Shown in pieces: positions 23,165 to 31,514 of a DNA stretch of 34,609 nt. The position numbers and the translations under genes are program-made. Each line of letters begins with the position of its first letter. Position 1 is the first letter of the stretch. The stretch is taken from the NCBI RefSeq assembly GCF_010548525.1, contig NZ_JAAGMG010000548.1, positions 1 through 34,609 of the forward strand. The letters are read 5' to 3'. Source of the stretch: Streptomyces sp. SID14478 (lineage in GTDB: Bacteria; Actinomycetota; Actinomycetes; Streptomycetales; Streptomycetaceae). Under the pieces are notes generated by a model, which ran no database searches, was not told where the DNA came from, and worked only from the letters and a program-made list of their open reading frames with translations.

Positions 23165-24103
23165 ATGGCCGTCGTCACGATGCGGGAGCTGCTGGAAAGC
23201 GGCGTCCACTTCGGTCACCAGACCCGCCGTTGGAACCCGAAGATGAAGCGGTTCATCTTCACGGAGCGCAACGGCATCTACATCATCGACCTTCTCCAGT
23301 CGCTGTCGTACATCGACCGCGCCTACGAGTTCGTCAAGGAGACCGTCGCCCACGGCGGCACGGTCATGTTCGTCGGCACGAAGAAGCAGGCGCAGGAAGC
23401 GATCGCCGAGCAGGCGACCCGCGTCGGCATGCCCTACGTGAACCAGCGCTGGCTGGGCGGCATGCTCACCAACTTCTCGACCGTCTACAAGCGTCTGCAG
23501 CGCCTCAAGGAGCTCGAGCAGATCGACTTCGAGGACGTCGCCGCGTCGGGTCTCACCAAGAAGGAGCTTCTCGTGCTCTCGCGCGAGAAGGCCAAGCTGG
23601 AGAAGACCCTCGGTGGTATCCGCGAGATGTCCAAGGTGCCCAGCGCCGTCTGGATCGTGGACACCAAGAAGGAGCACATCGCTGTCGGCGAGGCCCGGAA
23701 GCTCAACATTCCGGTCGTCGCGATCCTCGACACGAACTGTGACCCCGACGAGGTCGACTACAAGATCCCGGGCAACGACGACGCGATCCGCTCCGTCACC
23801 CTGCTCACCCGCGTGATCGCCGACGCCGTCGCCGAGGGCCTCATCGCCCGTTCCGGCGTCGCCACGGGCGACCAGAAGCCGGGCGAGAAGGCCGCCGGCG
23901 AGCCGCTCGCCGAGTGGGAGCGCGACCTGCTCGAGGGCGAGAAGAAGGCCGACGAGAAGCCGGCCGACGACGCCGAGGCCGCTCCGGCTGCCGACGCTGC
24001 TGCCGCTGAGGCCCCCGCTGCCGAGGCGCCCGCCGCCGAGGCTCCGGCCGCTGAGGCCCCTGCCGCCGAGGCCGCCCCGGCCGCGGACGCCGAGCAGGCC
24101 TGA
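23165..24103 (+). CDS. rpsB: 30S ribosomal protein S2
   Basis: 312 residues from ATG 23165, with AAGGAG (23152-23157) 7 nt upstream. S2 signatures are clear: [38 protein letters not shown], and [26 protein letters not shown]. The tail from about residue 255 is an actinobacterial extension made of tandem AAEAPA units ([15 protein letters not shown]) after an Asp/Glu/Lys-rich linker. The core is normal in length. The operon continues with tsf after a terminator-like hairpin, so rpsB is probably made in excess of tsf. Confidence 0.98.
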   Translation: MAVVTMRELLESGVHFGHQTRRWNPKMKRFIFTERNGIYIIDLLQSLSYIDRAYEFVKETVAHGGTVMFVGTKKQAQEAIAEQATRVGMPYVNQRWLGGMLTNFSTVYKRLQRLKELEQIDFEDVAASGLTKKELLVLSREKAKLEKTLGGIREMSKVPSAVWIVDTKKEHIAVGEARKLNIPVVAILDTNCDPDEVDYKIPGNDDAIRSVTLLTRVIADAVAEGLIARSGVATGDQKPGEKAAGEPLAEWERDLLEGEKKADEKPADDAEAAPAADAAAAEAPAAEAPAAEAPAAEAPAAEAAPAADAEQA

Positions 24104-24131
24104 CCCGCACGGGTACCGGTTTCATGAGGTG

Positions 24132-24160
24132 ACGGCGGGGGCCCCTTCGGCCCCCGCCGT
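24132..24160 (+). terminator. rpsB-tsf intergenic terminator/attenuator
   Basis: Perfect 12-bp stem (ACGGCGGGGGCC at 24132-24143 with 24149-24160) with a CCTTC loop, 28 nt after the rpsB stop. As an intra-operon hairpin it probably attenuates read-through into tsf or stabilises the rpsB 3' end. Confidence 0.8.
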
Positions 24161-24184
24161 TCACCCGTGATCTTCGTCCTCAGA

Positions 24185-24224
24185 TTTCTGAAGACTGCTT
24201 CCAGTTTCTGAAGACTGCTTCCAG
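24185..24224. repeat. perfect 20-bp tandem duplication before tsf
   Basis: TTTCTGAAGACTGCTTCCAG occurs twice without gap (24185-24204, 24205-24224). Each unit has the inverted GAAG/CTTC arms. The duplicated DNA is 45% GC, far below the surroundings, and ends 25 nt before the tsf ATG. Confidence 0.95.
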
Positions 24225-24249
24225 ACTTCGTAGAGAGAAAATCAGGATC

Positions 24250-25086
24250 ATGGCGAACTACACCGCCGCTGACGTCAAGAAGCTCCGCGAGCTCACGGGC
24301 GCCGGCATGATGGACTGCAAGAAGGCGCTCGACGAGGCCGACGGCGATGTCGACAAGGCCGTAGAGGCCCTGCGCATCAAGGGCCAGAAGGGCGTCGCCA
24401 AGCGCGAGGGCCGCTCCGCCGAGAACGGTGCCGTCGTCTCCCTCATCGCCGACGACAACACCTCCGGTGTCCTCGTCGAGCTGAAGTGCGAGACGGACTT
24501 CGTCGCCAAGGGCGAGAAGTTCCAGGCCGTCGCCAACGAGCTGGCCGCGCACGTCGCCAAGACGAGCCCCGCCGACCTCGACGCGCTGCTCGCCTCCGAG
24601 ATCGAGGCCGGCAAGACCGTGCAGGCGTACGTCGACGAGGCCAACGCCACGCTCGGCGAGAAGATCGTCCTGGACCGCTTCGCGCAGTTCTCCGGCGCGT
24701 ACGTCGCTGCCTACATGCACCGCACCATGCCCGACCTGCCCCCGCAGATCGGTGTCCTGGTCGAGCTGGACAAGGCCGACGCCGACCTCGCCAAGGGTGT
24801 CGCGCAGCACATCGCCGCCTTCGCGCCGAAGTACCTCTCCCGTGAGGACGTCCCGGCCGAGGTCGTCGAGTCCGAGCGTCGCGTCGCCGAGGAGACCACC
24901 CGCGCCGAGGGCAAGCCGGAGGCCGCGCTCCCGAAGATCGTCGAGGGTCGCGTCAACGGCTTCTTCAAGGAGGCCACGCTCCTCGGTCAGCCGTACGCCC
25001 TCGACAACAAGAAGTCCGTCGAGAAGGTCCTCCAGGAGGCCGGTGTCACCCTGAAGCGCTTCTCGCGCATCAAGGTCGGCATCTGA
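24250..25086 (+). CDS. tsf: translation elongation factor Ts
   Basis: 278 residues from ATG 24250, with only a weak ribosome site (CAGGATC). EF-Ts recycles EF-Tu-GDP. The N-terminal UBA-like helices ([27 protein letters not shown], with the [12 protein letters not shown] signature) and the core dimer-like domain (around [16 protein letters not shown]) are intact, followed by [15 protein letters not shown] and a final helix. Length is typical for actinobacteria. The duplicated 20-bp unit lies upstream of its start. The next gene, pyrH, appears to have its own promoter. Confidence 0.98.
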   Translation: MANYTAADVKKLRELTGAGMMDCKKALDEADGDVDKAVEALRIKGQKGVAKREGRSAENGAVVSLIADDNTSGVLVELKCETDFVAKGEKFQAVANELAAHVAKTSPADLDALLASEIEAGKTVQAYVDEANATLGEKIVLDRFAQFSGAYVAAYMHRTMPDLPPQIGVLVELDKADADLAKGVAQHIAAFAPKYLSREDVPAEVVESERRVAEETTRAEGKPEAALPKIVEGRVNGFFKEATLLGQPYALDNKKSVEKVLQEAGVTLKRFSRIKVGI

Positions 25087-25116
25087 GTCCGTACCGCGAC
25101 AGCCGCGAGACCCGGC

Positions 25117-25122
25117 TAGGGT
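25117..25122 (+). promoter_or_regulatory. pyrH -10 box
   Basis: TAGGGT (25117-25122) lies 30 nt after the tsf stop. A transcript would start near 25129, just before the first leader hairpin. GCGACA at 25096-25101 is 15 bp upstream, a short and poor -35. Confidence 0.4.
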
Positions 25123-25130
25123 CGACAGCA

Positions 25131-25220
25131 GTCGTCCGGGTACGTGCCGGACGACCGCAGATGTGACGAGGAGGCCATTGCCGAGCATGGGATGCGAACA
25201 CACCCCACCGGCAATGGCCT
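25131..25220 (+). promoter_or_regulatory. pyrH leader with two hairpins, attenuator-like
   Basis: Hairpin A: GTCGTCCGG (25131-25139) with 25147-25155, loop 7 nt. Hairpin B: AGGCCATTGCCG (25172-25183) with 25209-25220, a perfect 12-bp stem; its 25-nt loop holds a GCAT/ATGC mini-stem. TCTTTGTATG, unusually T-rich for this genome, follows hairpin B directly, the form of an intrinsic terminator. The AGGAGG at 25169-25174 overlaps the left arm of hairpin B. Confidence 0.55.
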
Positions 25221-25242
25221 TCTTTGTATGTGTGCCAAGTTA
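25186..25242 (+). CDS. possible 18-residue leader peptide upstream of pyrH
   Basis: ATG 25186 follows AGGAGG (25169-25174) at an 11-nt spacing and encodes [18 protein letters not shown], ending at TAA 25240-25242, 15 nt before the pyrH ATG. Most of it lies in the loop and right arm of hairpin B. Translating ribosomes would therefore disrupt the hairpin. It is too short to judge by codon use, and it could be a coincidence of the structured leader. Confidence 0.35.
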
Positions 25243-25257
25243 AGAGGCGAGAATTCC

Positions 25258-26028
25258 ATGACCACCACCCAGGCCGACAACGGTGACAAGAGCGACGACG
25301 GCAAAGGCACGGGCCGCTTTCTGCTGAAGCTTTCCGGCGAGGCGTTCGCCGGGGGCGGGGGTCTTGGTGTCGACCCCGACGTGGTGCACGCCGTCGCCCG
25401 AGAGATCGCGGCAGTGGTCCGCGACGGGGCGCAGATCGCCGTCGTCATCGGCGGCGGCAACTTCTTCCGCGGCGCCGAGCTCCAGCAGCGCGGCATGGAC
25501 CGGGCCCGCTCCGACTACATGGGCATGCTGGGTACGGTCATGAACTGCCTGGCCCTCCAGGACTTCCTGGAGAAGGAGGGCATCGACAGCCGCGTACAGA
25601 CCGCCATCACGATGGGGCAGGTCGCCGAGCCGTACATCCCGCTGCGCGCCGTACGCCACCTGGAGAAGGGTCGCGTCGTCATCTTCGGCGCCGGTATGGG
25701 CATGCCGTACTTCTCCACCGACACCACCGCCGCGCAGCGCGCCCTGGAGATCGACGCCGAGGCGCTGCTCATGGGCAAGAACGGCGTCGACGGCGTCTAC
25801 GACTCGGACCCCAAGCGCAACCCCGAGGCCGTGAAGTTCGACGCGCTCAGCTACAGCGAGGTCATCACGCGCGACCTGAAGGTCGCCGACATGACCGCGA
25901 TCACCCTGTGCCGGGACAACAAGCTCCCGATCCTCGTCTTCGAGCTGCTGACGTCGGGCAATATCGCCCGGGCCGTCAAGGGTGAGAAGATCGGGACGCT
26001 CGTGGGCGACCAGGGCACCCGCGCCTGA
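25258..26028 (+). CDS. pyrH: uridylate kinase (UMP kinase)
   Basis: 256 residues from ATG 25258, with AAGAGG 10 nt upstream. The frame is open to 25144, but family members start close to MTT...[11 protein letters not shown]. PyrH phosphorylates UMP to UDP in a hexameric amino-acid-kinase fold, activated by GTP and inhibited by UTP. Motifs visible: [41 protein letters not shown], and [18 protein letters not shown] 25-residue acidic N-terminal addition is usual in streptomycetes. Its promoter lies just upstream and its leader looks structured, so expression may respond to pyrimidine or translation state. Confidence 0.97.
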   Translation: MTTTQADNGDKSDDGKGTGRFLLKLSGEAFAGGGGLGVDPDVVHAVAREIAAVVRDGAQIAVVIGGGNFFRGAELQQRGMDRARSDYMGMLGTVMNCLALQDFLEKEGIDSRVQTAITMGQVAEPYIPLRAVRHLEKGRVVIFGAGMGMPYFSTDTTAAQRALEIDAEALLMGKNGVDGVYDSDPKRNPEAVKFDALSYSEVITRDLKVADMTAITLCRDNKLPILVFELLTSGNIARAVKGEKIGTLVGDQGTRA

Positions 26029-26186
26029 ACTCTCCTGTCCAAGGCGCCCCGCGAGGGATGGACAATGTCCTGCCGGTCGGACACCGTGCAAGGACACCGC
26101 AGGAAAACCGCGCAGGAACAAGACACGCGACGCAGCCGGCCGCCCCGTGCAAGCCGGGCCTCACTCAAGACACGCAGGAGCAAGTG

Positions 26187-26744
26187 GTGATCGAAGAGAC
26201 CCTCCTCGAGGCCGAGGAGAAGATGGAGAAGGCCGTCGTGGTCGCCAAGGAGGACTTCGCGGCGATCCGTACCGGTCGTGCGCACCCGGCGATGTTCAAC
26301 AAGATCGTGGCCGACTACTACGGCGCGCTGACGCCGATCAACCAGCTGGCCTCGTTCTCCGTTCCGGAGCCGCGGATGGCCGTGGTGACCCCGTTCGACA
26401 AGAGCGCGCTGCGCAACATCGAGCAGGCGATCCGGGACTCCGACCTGGGCGTCAACCCGAGCAACGACGGCAACATCATTCGTGTGACGTTCCCCGAGCT
26501 CACCGAGGAGCGCCGCCGCGACTACATCAAGGTCGCCAAGAGCAAGGCGGAGGACAGCAAGGTCTCCATCCGCTCGGTCCGTCGCAAGGCCAAGGAAGCC
26601 ATCGACAAGGCGATCAAGGACGGCGACATCGGCGAGGACGAGGGCCGTCGCGGCGAGAAGGAGCTGGACGACACCACCTCCAAGTACGTGGCCCAGGTCG
26701 ACGAGCTGCTCAAGCACAAGGAAGCCGAGCTGCTCGAAGTCTGA
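26187..26744 (+). CDS. frr: ribosome recycling factor
   Basis: 185 residues from GTG 26187, with GCAGGAG 6 nt upstream. RRF with EF-G splits post-termination ribosomes. The three-helix bundle plus beta/alpha/beta domain is visible, with signatures [15 protein letters not shown] and [20 protein letters not shown]. Exact family length. The 158-bp gap from pyrH holds no other ORF; GGACAATGTCC at 26059-26069 is a small perfect palindrome containing a weak -10-like GACAAT. Confidence 0.97.
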   Translation: MIEETLLEAEEKMEKAVVVAKEDFAAIRTGRAHPAMFNKIVADYYGALTPINQLASFSVPEPRMAVVTPFDKSALRNIEQAIRDSDLGVNPSNDGNIIRVTFPELTEERRRDYIKVAKSKAEDSKVSIRSVRRKAKEAIDKAIKDGDIGEDEGRRGEKELDDTTSKYVAQVDELLKHKEAELLEV

Positions 26745-26776
26745 GCGAGCACGGAACATCGAGGTTCGAGGAATCC

Positions 26777-27940
26777 GTGAACGACTCTTCCTGGGGGGCG
26801 CCGAGCGGGCCCGGGTACTGGGGGCCCGCCGACCAGGGCCAAGCGCCCGCCTACGGTCAGCGGCCCTCGTACGACCAGGGGCGCGCTCCGGCGGGTCCCG
26901 CGTACGAACGGCACGCGGTTGAGGAGACTCGGCCCATGCCCATCGTGCCCGATATGCCTGACGTGCCCGCCGGTGGCGGGGACGGTGACCAGGACGTCGA
27001 CCGGGGGGCCGCTCGGCTGAGCGGCCCCTTGTTCCGCGACGAGACGACCCCGCCGACGCCGCAGGAGCCCATGTCCAGCGCAGCACCGCAGCCTGCCCCC
27101 GCCCCGCCTTCTGCGCCGCAGCAGAAGAAGAGCGCGGGCCGGGACCTCGGGGCGGCCATAGGGGTCGGCGTCGGGCTCGGCGCGGTCATCATCGCTTCGC
27201 TGTTCATCGTCAAGGCCGTCTTCGTGGGCGTGATAGCGGTCGCCGTCGTCGTCGGCCTGTGGGAGCTGACCTCGCGGCTCGAGGAACGCAAGGGCATCAA
27301 GGCACCGCTCGTGCCGCTCGCCGTGGGCGGCGCGGCCATGGTCGTCGCCGGATACGTCCGCGGGGCCGAGGGCGCCTGGGTGGCGATGGCGCTGACCGCG
27401 CTCGCCGTCCTGGTGTGGCGCATGACCGAGCCGCCCGAGGGCTATCTGAAGGACGTCACGGCCGGCGTCTTCGCGGCCTTCTACGTCCCCTTCCTCGCGA
27501 CGTTCGTGGCGATGATGCTCACCGCGGACGACGGTGCCTGGCGGGTCCTGACCTTCCTGATCCTCACCGTGGTCAGCGACACCGGTGCGTACGCGATCGG
27601 CTGGCGCTTCGGCAAGCACAAGCTCGCGCCGCGCATCAGCCCCGGCAAGACCCGCGAAGGCCTGGTCGGGGCGGTGACGTTCGCGATGGCGGCGGGTGTG
27701 CTGTGCATGCAGTTCCTGATCGACGACGGAACCTGGTGGCAGGGCCTGGTCATGGGCGCCTGCGTCGCCGCCAGCGCCACGCTCGGCGACCTCGGCGAGT
27801 CCATGATCAAGCGGGACCTCGGCATCAAGGACATGGGCACGCTGCTGCCCGGGCACGGCGGCATCATGGACCGCCTCGACTCCCTGCTGCCGACGGCACC
27901 GGTGGTGTGGCTGCTCCTCGTCCTCTTCGTGGGGTCGTAG
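26777..27940 (+). CDS. cdsA: phosphatidate cytidylyltransferase
   Basis: 387 residues from GTG 26777, with GAGGAA close upstream, 32 nt after frr. It makes CDP-diacylglycerol for phospholipid synthesis at the membrane. The first 120 residues are a Pro/Gly/Gln-rich cytoplasmic extension (YGQRPSYDQGRAPAGP...) typical of streptomycetes. At least seven membrane spans follow (from about residue 132). The CDP-alcohol-linked signature is near the C-terminus: SATLGDLGESMIKRDLGIKD, then GHGGIMDRLDSL. It ends the rpsB-to-cdsA group with a terminator. Confidence 0.96.
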   Translation: MNDSSWGAPSGPGYWGPADQGQAPAYGQRPSYDQGRAPAGPAYERHAVEETRPMPIVPDMPDVPAGGGDGDQDVDRGAARLSGPLFRDETTPPTPQEPMSSAAPQPAPAPPSAPQQKKSAGRDLGAAIGVGVGLGAVIIASLFIVKAVFVGVIAVAVVVGLWELTSRLEERKGIKAPLVPLAVGGAAMVVAGYVRGAEGAWVAMALTALAVLVWRMTEPPEGYLKDVTAGVFAAFYVPFLATFVAMMLTADDGAWRVLTFLILTVVSDTGAYAIGWRFGKHKLAPRISPGKTREGLVGAVTFAMAAGVLCMQFLIDDGTWWQGLVMGACVAASATLGDLGESMIKRDLGIKDMGTLLPGHGGIMDRLDSLLPTAPVVWLLLVLFVGS

Positions 27941-27973
27941 CGGCCGGGCCCTTCCGGGACCTTCTCGCACGCG

Positions 27974-28008
27974 CGACGAGCCTCCGCCCCTTCGGCGGGG
28001 GCTCGTTG
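27974..28008 (+). terminator. cdsA terminator
   Basis: A 13-bp stem with one G-U pair (ACGAGCCTCCGCC at 27976-27988 with 27994-28006), extendable by two pairs, loop CCTTC. It ends 68 nt past the cdsA stop. Confidence 0.85.
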
Positions 28009-28091
28009 TCGTAGGGGCGGGCGAGCCGAGGCGTGCCCCCGGGGGCGGGATGGGGACCGGGGAGAGACGCCGGCGCCAGTAGAGGTGACCG

Positions 28092-28142
28092 CTGCGTCGA
28101 CCCGGAAAAGCCGGGTCATACGCAGAGTGCCGTCCGTAGGCT
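28092..28142 (+). promoter_or_regulatory. hairpin and -10 box upstream of the SCO4402-like pseudogene
   Basis: A two-part stem, CTGCGT (28092-28097) with 28120-28125 and GACCCGG (28099-28105) with 28111-28117, closes on AAAAG. TAGGCT at 28137-28142 ends 7 nt before the GTG at 28150, predicting a leaderless message. The stem covers the -35 area. The 27941-28091 stretch otherwise holds only the cdsA terminator. Confidence 0.45.
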
Positions 28143-28149
28143 CGGTGCC

Positions 28150-28554
28150 GTGACCGAAGACGCGCGTCTCATGGCGAACCACCGAGTCCACGTCGTGCCC
28201 GTGGTTCTCGCTGGCCAATCCGCCGTGGCAGCGAGACGTCTGGCTCGACCCTGGGGTGTTCGAGAACCTGGACCACATCTCTCACACGCTCTTCGACGAC
28301 TTCTGTGATGCCGACGAGCCCGAGCGGTGTCTCGGGATCAGTCTGAGAACTGAGGAAGAGGTCTCGCTCATGCGTGAACTGGGCGTCGCCCTGGGCGTGG
28401 CGGATGCCCAGGTGCCCAATGACACGGACGAGGAAATCTGCGGTCGCCCAGTCGGCCGACGGTCGTGGCTGTTGCCGGGCGACTGGCGCGCGTCATGGTG
28501 ACCAACGACCTCGGGGAGCTTGTCACGCTGCACGAATCCGATACCGAGGACTAA
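28150..28554 (+). pseudogene. SCO4402-like protein gene with two frameshifts
   Basis: Conceptual repair gives a protein of about 134 residues. Frame A from GTG 28150 reads to ...VHVVP. An extra C in CCC (28198-28200) moves the rest to frame B: WFSLANPPWQRDVWLDPGVF, then ENLDHISHTLFDDFCDADEP and EERCLGISLRTEEEVSLM-type text. A one-base loss at about 28449/28450 returns to frame A: SRPTVVAVAGRLARVMVTND, ending at TAA 28552. This matches the SCO4402 family of small streptomycete proteins of unknown function. The shifts cancel, so length is nearly normal. It could be a true pseudogene or two sequencing errors. Without repair, only short unrelated peptides result. Confidence 0.62.
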
Positions 28555-28599
28555 GCGATCGTCGACTTCGGGTCCCAGCCGACCCAGGTGAGCGTCGCA

Positions 28600-28929
28600 T
28601 CAGGGGCGGCTGCCAAAGCCGTCTGACTGGTCCAGGTGAAACGGTGAGCCGGGACTCGTCGGGTTCCAGCCCTGGGCGAGGGCCGACGTGATGGCGACGC
28701 TGACGTCGCTGGGCAGCACTGCGACACCTGGCGCTCCGACCCAGTTACTGGGGTGAGGCTGATTCGTCGTGACGACCAGGGTTGCCCCCGAGGTATCCGC
28801 ATGCTCAACCGCGTACGTGCACGGTGACCAGCAGAGACCGTGGCTGTAGGTCGGCCGGCCGCGCAGGCGCCAGCGGTAAGCCGTGCCGTCGACGACGATA
28901 CGTCGCGATCCCTTGCGGCCGATTGCCAT
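28600..28929 (-). CDS. hypothetical protein
   Basis: 109 residues from ATG 28929, preceded by GGATGGGGG. I do not assign a function. It begins [20 protein letters not shown] and holds Trp/Pro-rich text ([23 protein letters not shown]), suggesting a compact beta-strand protein with two cysteines. No signal or membrane segment. A TAGCAT -10 box on the minus strand (28965 to 28960) gives a leader of about 22 nt. It is convergent with the pseudogene and divergent from rlmN, with unremarkable codon use. Confidence 0.65.
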   Translation of the reverse strand: MAIGRKGSRRIVVDGTAYRWRLRGRPTYSHGLCWSPCTYAVEHADTSGATLVVTTNQPHPSNWVGAPGVAVLPSDVSVAITSALAQGWNPTSPGSPFHLDQSDGFGSRP

Positions 28930-28959
28930 GGCGAGCCCCCATCCCCTGGACTGGACGCG

Positions 28960-28965
28960 ATGCTA
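28960..28965 (-). promoter_or_regulatory. -10 box of the hypothetical gene
   Basis: TAGCAT on the minus strand, starting at 28965. Expected RNA start near 28952, then GGATGGGGG and the ATG at 28929. No convincing -35. Confidence 0.4.
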
Positions 28966-29114
28966 GCTGGTCAGACGGCGGGCGAGCCCAGAATCTCGGG
29001 CCGTCCCTGGGCCGTCCGAGGTCGCTCAACAGTGGCCAGCGGCGACCGCCAGTGACAGAGGTCCAACCCGACGACCCCAGGTCACCGCGTTCCATCTGCG
29101 ACACTGGTACAGCC

Positions 29115-30221
29115 ATGCCTAAGCCCGGAGAACTCACTTTCGTCGCCCCCCGCGGAGCCAAGAAGCCGCCGCGGCACCTCGCCGACCTCACGCCCGCCGA
29201 GCGCAAGGAAGCGGTTGCCGCGATCGGTGAGAAGCCGTTTCGCGCCAAGCAGCTCTCGCAGCACTACTTCGCGCGGTACGCGCACGATCCCGCGGAGTGG
29301 ACCGACATTCCCGCCGCCTCGCGCGAGAAGCTGCGCGAGGCGCTGCTGCCCGAGCTGATGACCGTCGTACGGCATCTGTCGACCGACCAGGACACGACCC
29401 GCAAGACCCTGTGGCGGCTGTTCGACGGGACACTCGTCGAGTCCGTGCTCATGCGGTACCCGGACCGGGTGACGATGTGCATCTCGTCGCAGGCCGGGTG
29501 CGGGATGAACTGCCCGTTCTGCGCCACCGGCCAGGCGGGCCTCGACCGGAACCTGTCGACCGGCGAGATCGTGCACCAGATCGTGGACGGGATGCGGGCC
29601 CTGCGGGACGGGGAGATCCCCGGCGGTCCGGCGCGGCTGAGCAACATCGTGTTCATGGGGATGGGCGAACCGCTCGCCAACTACAAGCGCGTCGTCCAGT
29701 CGATCCGGGCGCTGACCGACCCCGAGCCGGACGGGCTCGGGCTGTCCCAGCGCGGCATCACCGTGTCGACGGTCGGCCTCGTGCCCGCCATCAACCGGTT
29801 CACCGACGAGGGCTTCAAGTGCCGCCTCGCCATCTCGCTGCACGCCCCCGACGACGAGCTGCGCGACACCCTCGTACCCGTCAACACGCGGTGGAAGGTG
29901 CGGGAGGTCCTCGACGCCGGCTGGGAGTACGCGGCCAGGTCCGGGCGCCGGCTCTCCATCGAGTACGCGCTGATCCGCGACATCAACGACCAGGCCTGGC
30001 GCGGTGACCGGCTCGGCCGGATGCTCAAGGGCAAGCCGGTGCACGTCAACCTGATCCCGCTGAACCCCACGCCGGGGTCGAAGTGGACGGCGTCGCGTCC
30101 CGAGGACGAGAAGGCGTTCGTCGACGCGATCGCCGCCCATGGGGTGCCCGTCACCATTCGTGACACCCGTGGCCAGGAGATCGACGGGGCGTGTGGCCAG
30201 CTCGCGGCGACCGAGCGGTAG
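29115..30221 (+). CDS. rlmN: 23S rRNA/tRNA adenine-C2 methyltransferase RlmN
   Basis: 368 residues from ATG 29115. RlmN is a radical SAM enzyme that methylates C2 of A2503 in 23S rRNA and A37 of some tRNAs. The cluster motif CxxxCxxC is Cys129, Cys133, Cys136 (CGMNCPFC). The methyl-carrying Cys lies near the C-terminus (Cys360 in IDGACGQL), and Cys122 precedes the cluster. No Shine-Dalgarno precedes the ATG; GACACT about 10 nt upstream may be the -10 of a leaderless transcript. Its TAG stop starts the next promoter hexamer, TAGCCT. Confidence 0.96.
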   Translation: MPKPGELTFVAPRGAKKPPRHLADLTPAERKEAVAAIGEKPFRAKQLSQHYFARYAHDPAEWTDIPAASREKLREALLPELMTVVRHLSTDQDTTRKTLWRLFDGTLVESVLMRYPDRVTMCISSQAGCGMNCPFCATGQAGLDRNLSTGEIVHQIVDGMRALRDGEIPGGPARLSNIVFMGMGEPLANYKRVVQSIRALTDPEPDGLGLSQRGITVSTVGLVPAINRFTDEGFKCRLAISLHAPDDELRDTLVPVNTRWKVREVLDAGWEYAARSGRRLSIEYALIRDINDQAWRGDRLGRMLKGKPVHVNLIPLNPTPGSKWTASRPEDEKAFVDAIAAHGVPVTIRDTRGQEIDGACGQLAATER

Positions 30222-30224
30222 CCT
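30219..30224 (+). promoter_or_regulatory. -10 box for the thiamine operon, overlapping the rlmN stop
   Basis: TAGCCT contains the TAG stop of rlmN. A start near 30231 falls 13 nt before P1 of the TPP riboswitch, a suitable distance. No strong -35 is seen. Confidence 0.5.
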
Positions 30225-30243
30225 TGCACTGACATCTGCATAT

Positions 30244-30344
30244 TCCGACAGGGGAGCGCCACAGCGCTGAGAGTGCGGCAACCAGATCGGCAGGCCGCAG
30301 ACCCTCTGAACCTTGCCCAGGTCATTCTGGGTAGGAAGTTCGGA
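30244..30344 (+). ncRNA. TPP (thiamine pyrophosphate) riboswitch
   Basis: The THI-box landmarks are in order: GGGGAGC (30251-30257), GCTGAGAG (30266-30273), ACCCTCTGAACCT (30301-30313) and GGAAGT (30334-30339). P1 pairs TCCGA (30244-30248) with TCGGA (30340-30344). The P3 arm between GAGAG and ACCCT is a 27-base variable stem, as usual. It precedes a thiamine transporter, so TPP should reduce expression. Confidence 0.96.
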
Positions 30345-30362
30345 CACCACTCAAGCTGTTGC

Positions 30363-30401
30363 GCCCTGCCCGGAACCTCTTCGAAGGTCTCCGGGCAGGG
30401 C
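30363..30401 (+). terminator. expression-platform hairpin after the TPP riboswitch
   Basis: Perfect 12-bp stem (GCCCTGCCCGGA at 30363-30374 with 30390-30401), continued inside by ACCT/AGGT after a bulged base. It lies between the aptamer and the AGGAGG of thiB. The tail (ccgcgtctcttcc) is pyrimidine-rich without a U-run. It probably acts as transcription terminator switched by TPP binding; an anti-terminator pairing partner was not resolved by eye. Confidence 0.65.
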
Positions 30402-30437
30402 CGCGTCTCTTCCTGGTCACCCCCAGGAGGAAAACCA

Positions 30438-31514
30438 GTGAGCAAGAAGACGTACACCGCCGTGGCCGTGGGCCTCGGTCTGGTCGTGCTGTCCGCCTGC
30501 GGCTCGTCGTCGAGCGGGGCGGACGGTGCCGACGCCAAGACCGTGACGCTCGTCAGCCACGACTCGTGGGCCGTCTCCAAGAACGTGCTGAAGGACTTCG
30601 AGCGCAAGTCCGGGTACAAGGTGAAGGTCCTGGAGGACGGCGACGCCGGGCAGGCCGTCAACAAGGCGATCCTGTCCAAGGGCAACCCGCAGGGCGACGT
30701 GTTCTTCGGCGTCGACAACACCCTGCTGTCGCGGGCCCTCGACAACGGCATCTTCTCCTCGTACAAGGTGAAGGGCCTCGACGAGGTGAGGAGCCAGTAC
30801 CAGCTCGACGCGGGGAAGAACCGCGTCACGCCGGTCGACGCCGGCAGCATCTGCGTCAACTACGACAAGAAGTACTTCGCCGCGCACAAGCTGACACCGC
30901 CGTCGTCCTTCGCCGATCTCGCGAAGCCCGCGTACAAGAACCTGCTCGTCACCGAGAACGCGGCCACCTCCTCGCCGGGCCTCGGCTTCCTGCTCGGCTC
31001 CGCCGCGAGTTACGGCGACGATGCCTGGCAGGGCTACTGGAAGAAGCTCGTGGCCAACGGCGTGAAGGTCGTCGACGGCTGGGACCAGGCGTACAACCAG
31101 GAGTTCAGCGGCAGCGCCGGGGGCAAGAAGGCCGGCGGCACACGGCCGCTCGTCGTCTCCTACGCCTCCTCGCCGCCCGCCGAGGCGATCTACGCCGACC
31201 CGCAGCCGAAGACGTCGCCGGTCGGCGTCGCGGACGGCACCTGCTTCCAGCAGGTCGAGTTCGCCGGTCTGCTGGACGGGGCGAAGAACGACAAGGGCGG
31301 ACAGGCGCTGCTCGACTTCCTGGTCTCGAAGGAGTTCCAGGAGGACATGCCGCTCAACATGTTCGTCGACCCGGTGACGAAGAACGCCACCGCGCCCGCC
31401 GACTACACGAAGTACGCGGCGAAGGTCGACGACCCCGAGACCATGGACCCCCGCAAGATCGCGGACCACCGTGACGACTGGGTGAAGTCGTGGACGTCGC
31501 TCGTAAGGAAGTGA
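30438..31514 (+). CDS. thiB: thiamine ABC transporter substrate-binding lipoprotein
   Basis: 358 residues from GTG 30438, with AGGAGG 7 nt upstream. A lipoprotein signal ends in VVLSAC, placing the lipidated Cys at 21. The rest is a type 2 periplasmic-binding fold close to ThiB/TbpA: TVTLVSHDSWAVSKNVLKDF, VFFGVDNTLLSRALDNGIF, and VSYASSPPAEAIY. It captures thiamine or its phosphates outside the membrane and delivers them to ThiP. The TPP riboswitch upstream strongly supports thiamine specificity over iron or sulfate. Its stop overlaps the thiP start. Confidence 0.95.
   Translation: MSKKTYTAVAVGLGLVVLSACGSSSSGADGADAKTVTLVSHDSWAVSKNVLKDFERKSGYKVKVLEDGDAGQAVNKAILSKGNPQGDVFFGVDNTLLSRALDNGIFSSYKVKGLDEVRSQYQLDAGKNRVTPVDAGSICVNYDKKYFAAHKLTPPSSFADLAKPAYKNLLVTENAATSSPGLGFLLGSAASYGDDAWQGYWKKLVANGVKVVDGWDQAYNQEFSGSAGGKKAGGTRPLVVSYASSPPAEAIYADPQPKTSPVGVADGTCFQQVEFAGLLDGAKNDKGGQALLDFLVSKEFQEDMPLNMFVDPVTKNATAPADYTKYAAKVDDPETMDPRKIADHRDDWVKSWTSLVRK

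Noticed and set aside
25144..25257. pyrH starting upstream at 25144 or at ATG 25192 in the same frame
   Set aside because: The extension is Cys-containing and unlike UMP kinase N-termini, and it runs through the leader hairpins; AAGAGG supports ATG 25258.
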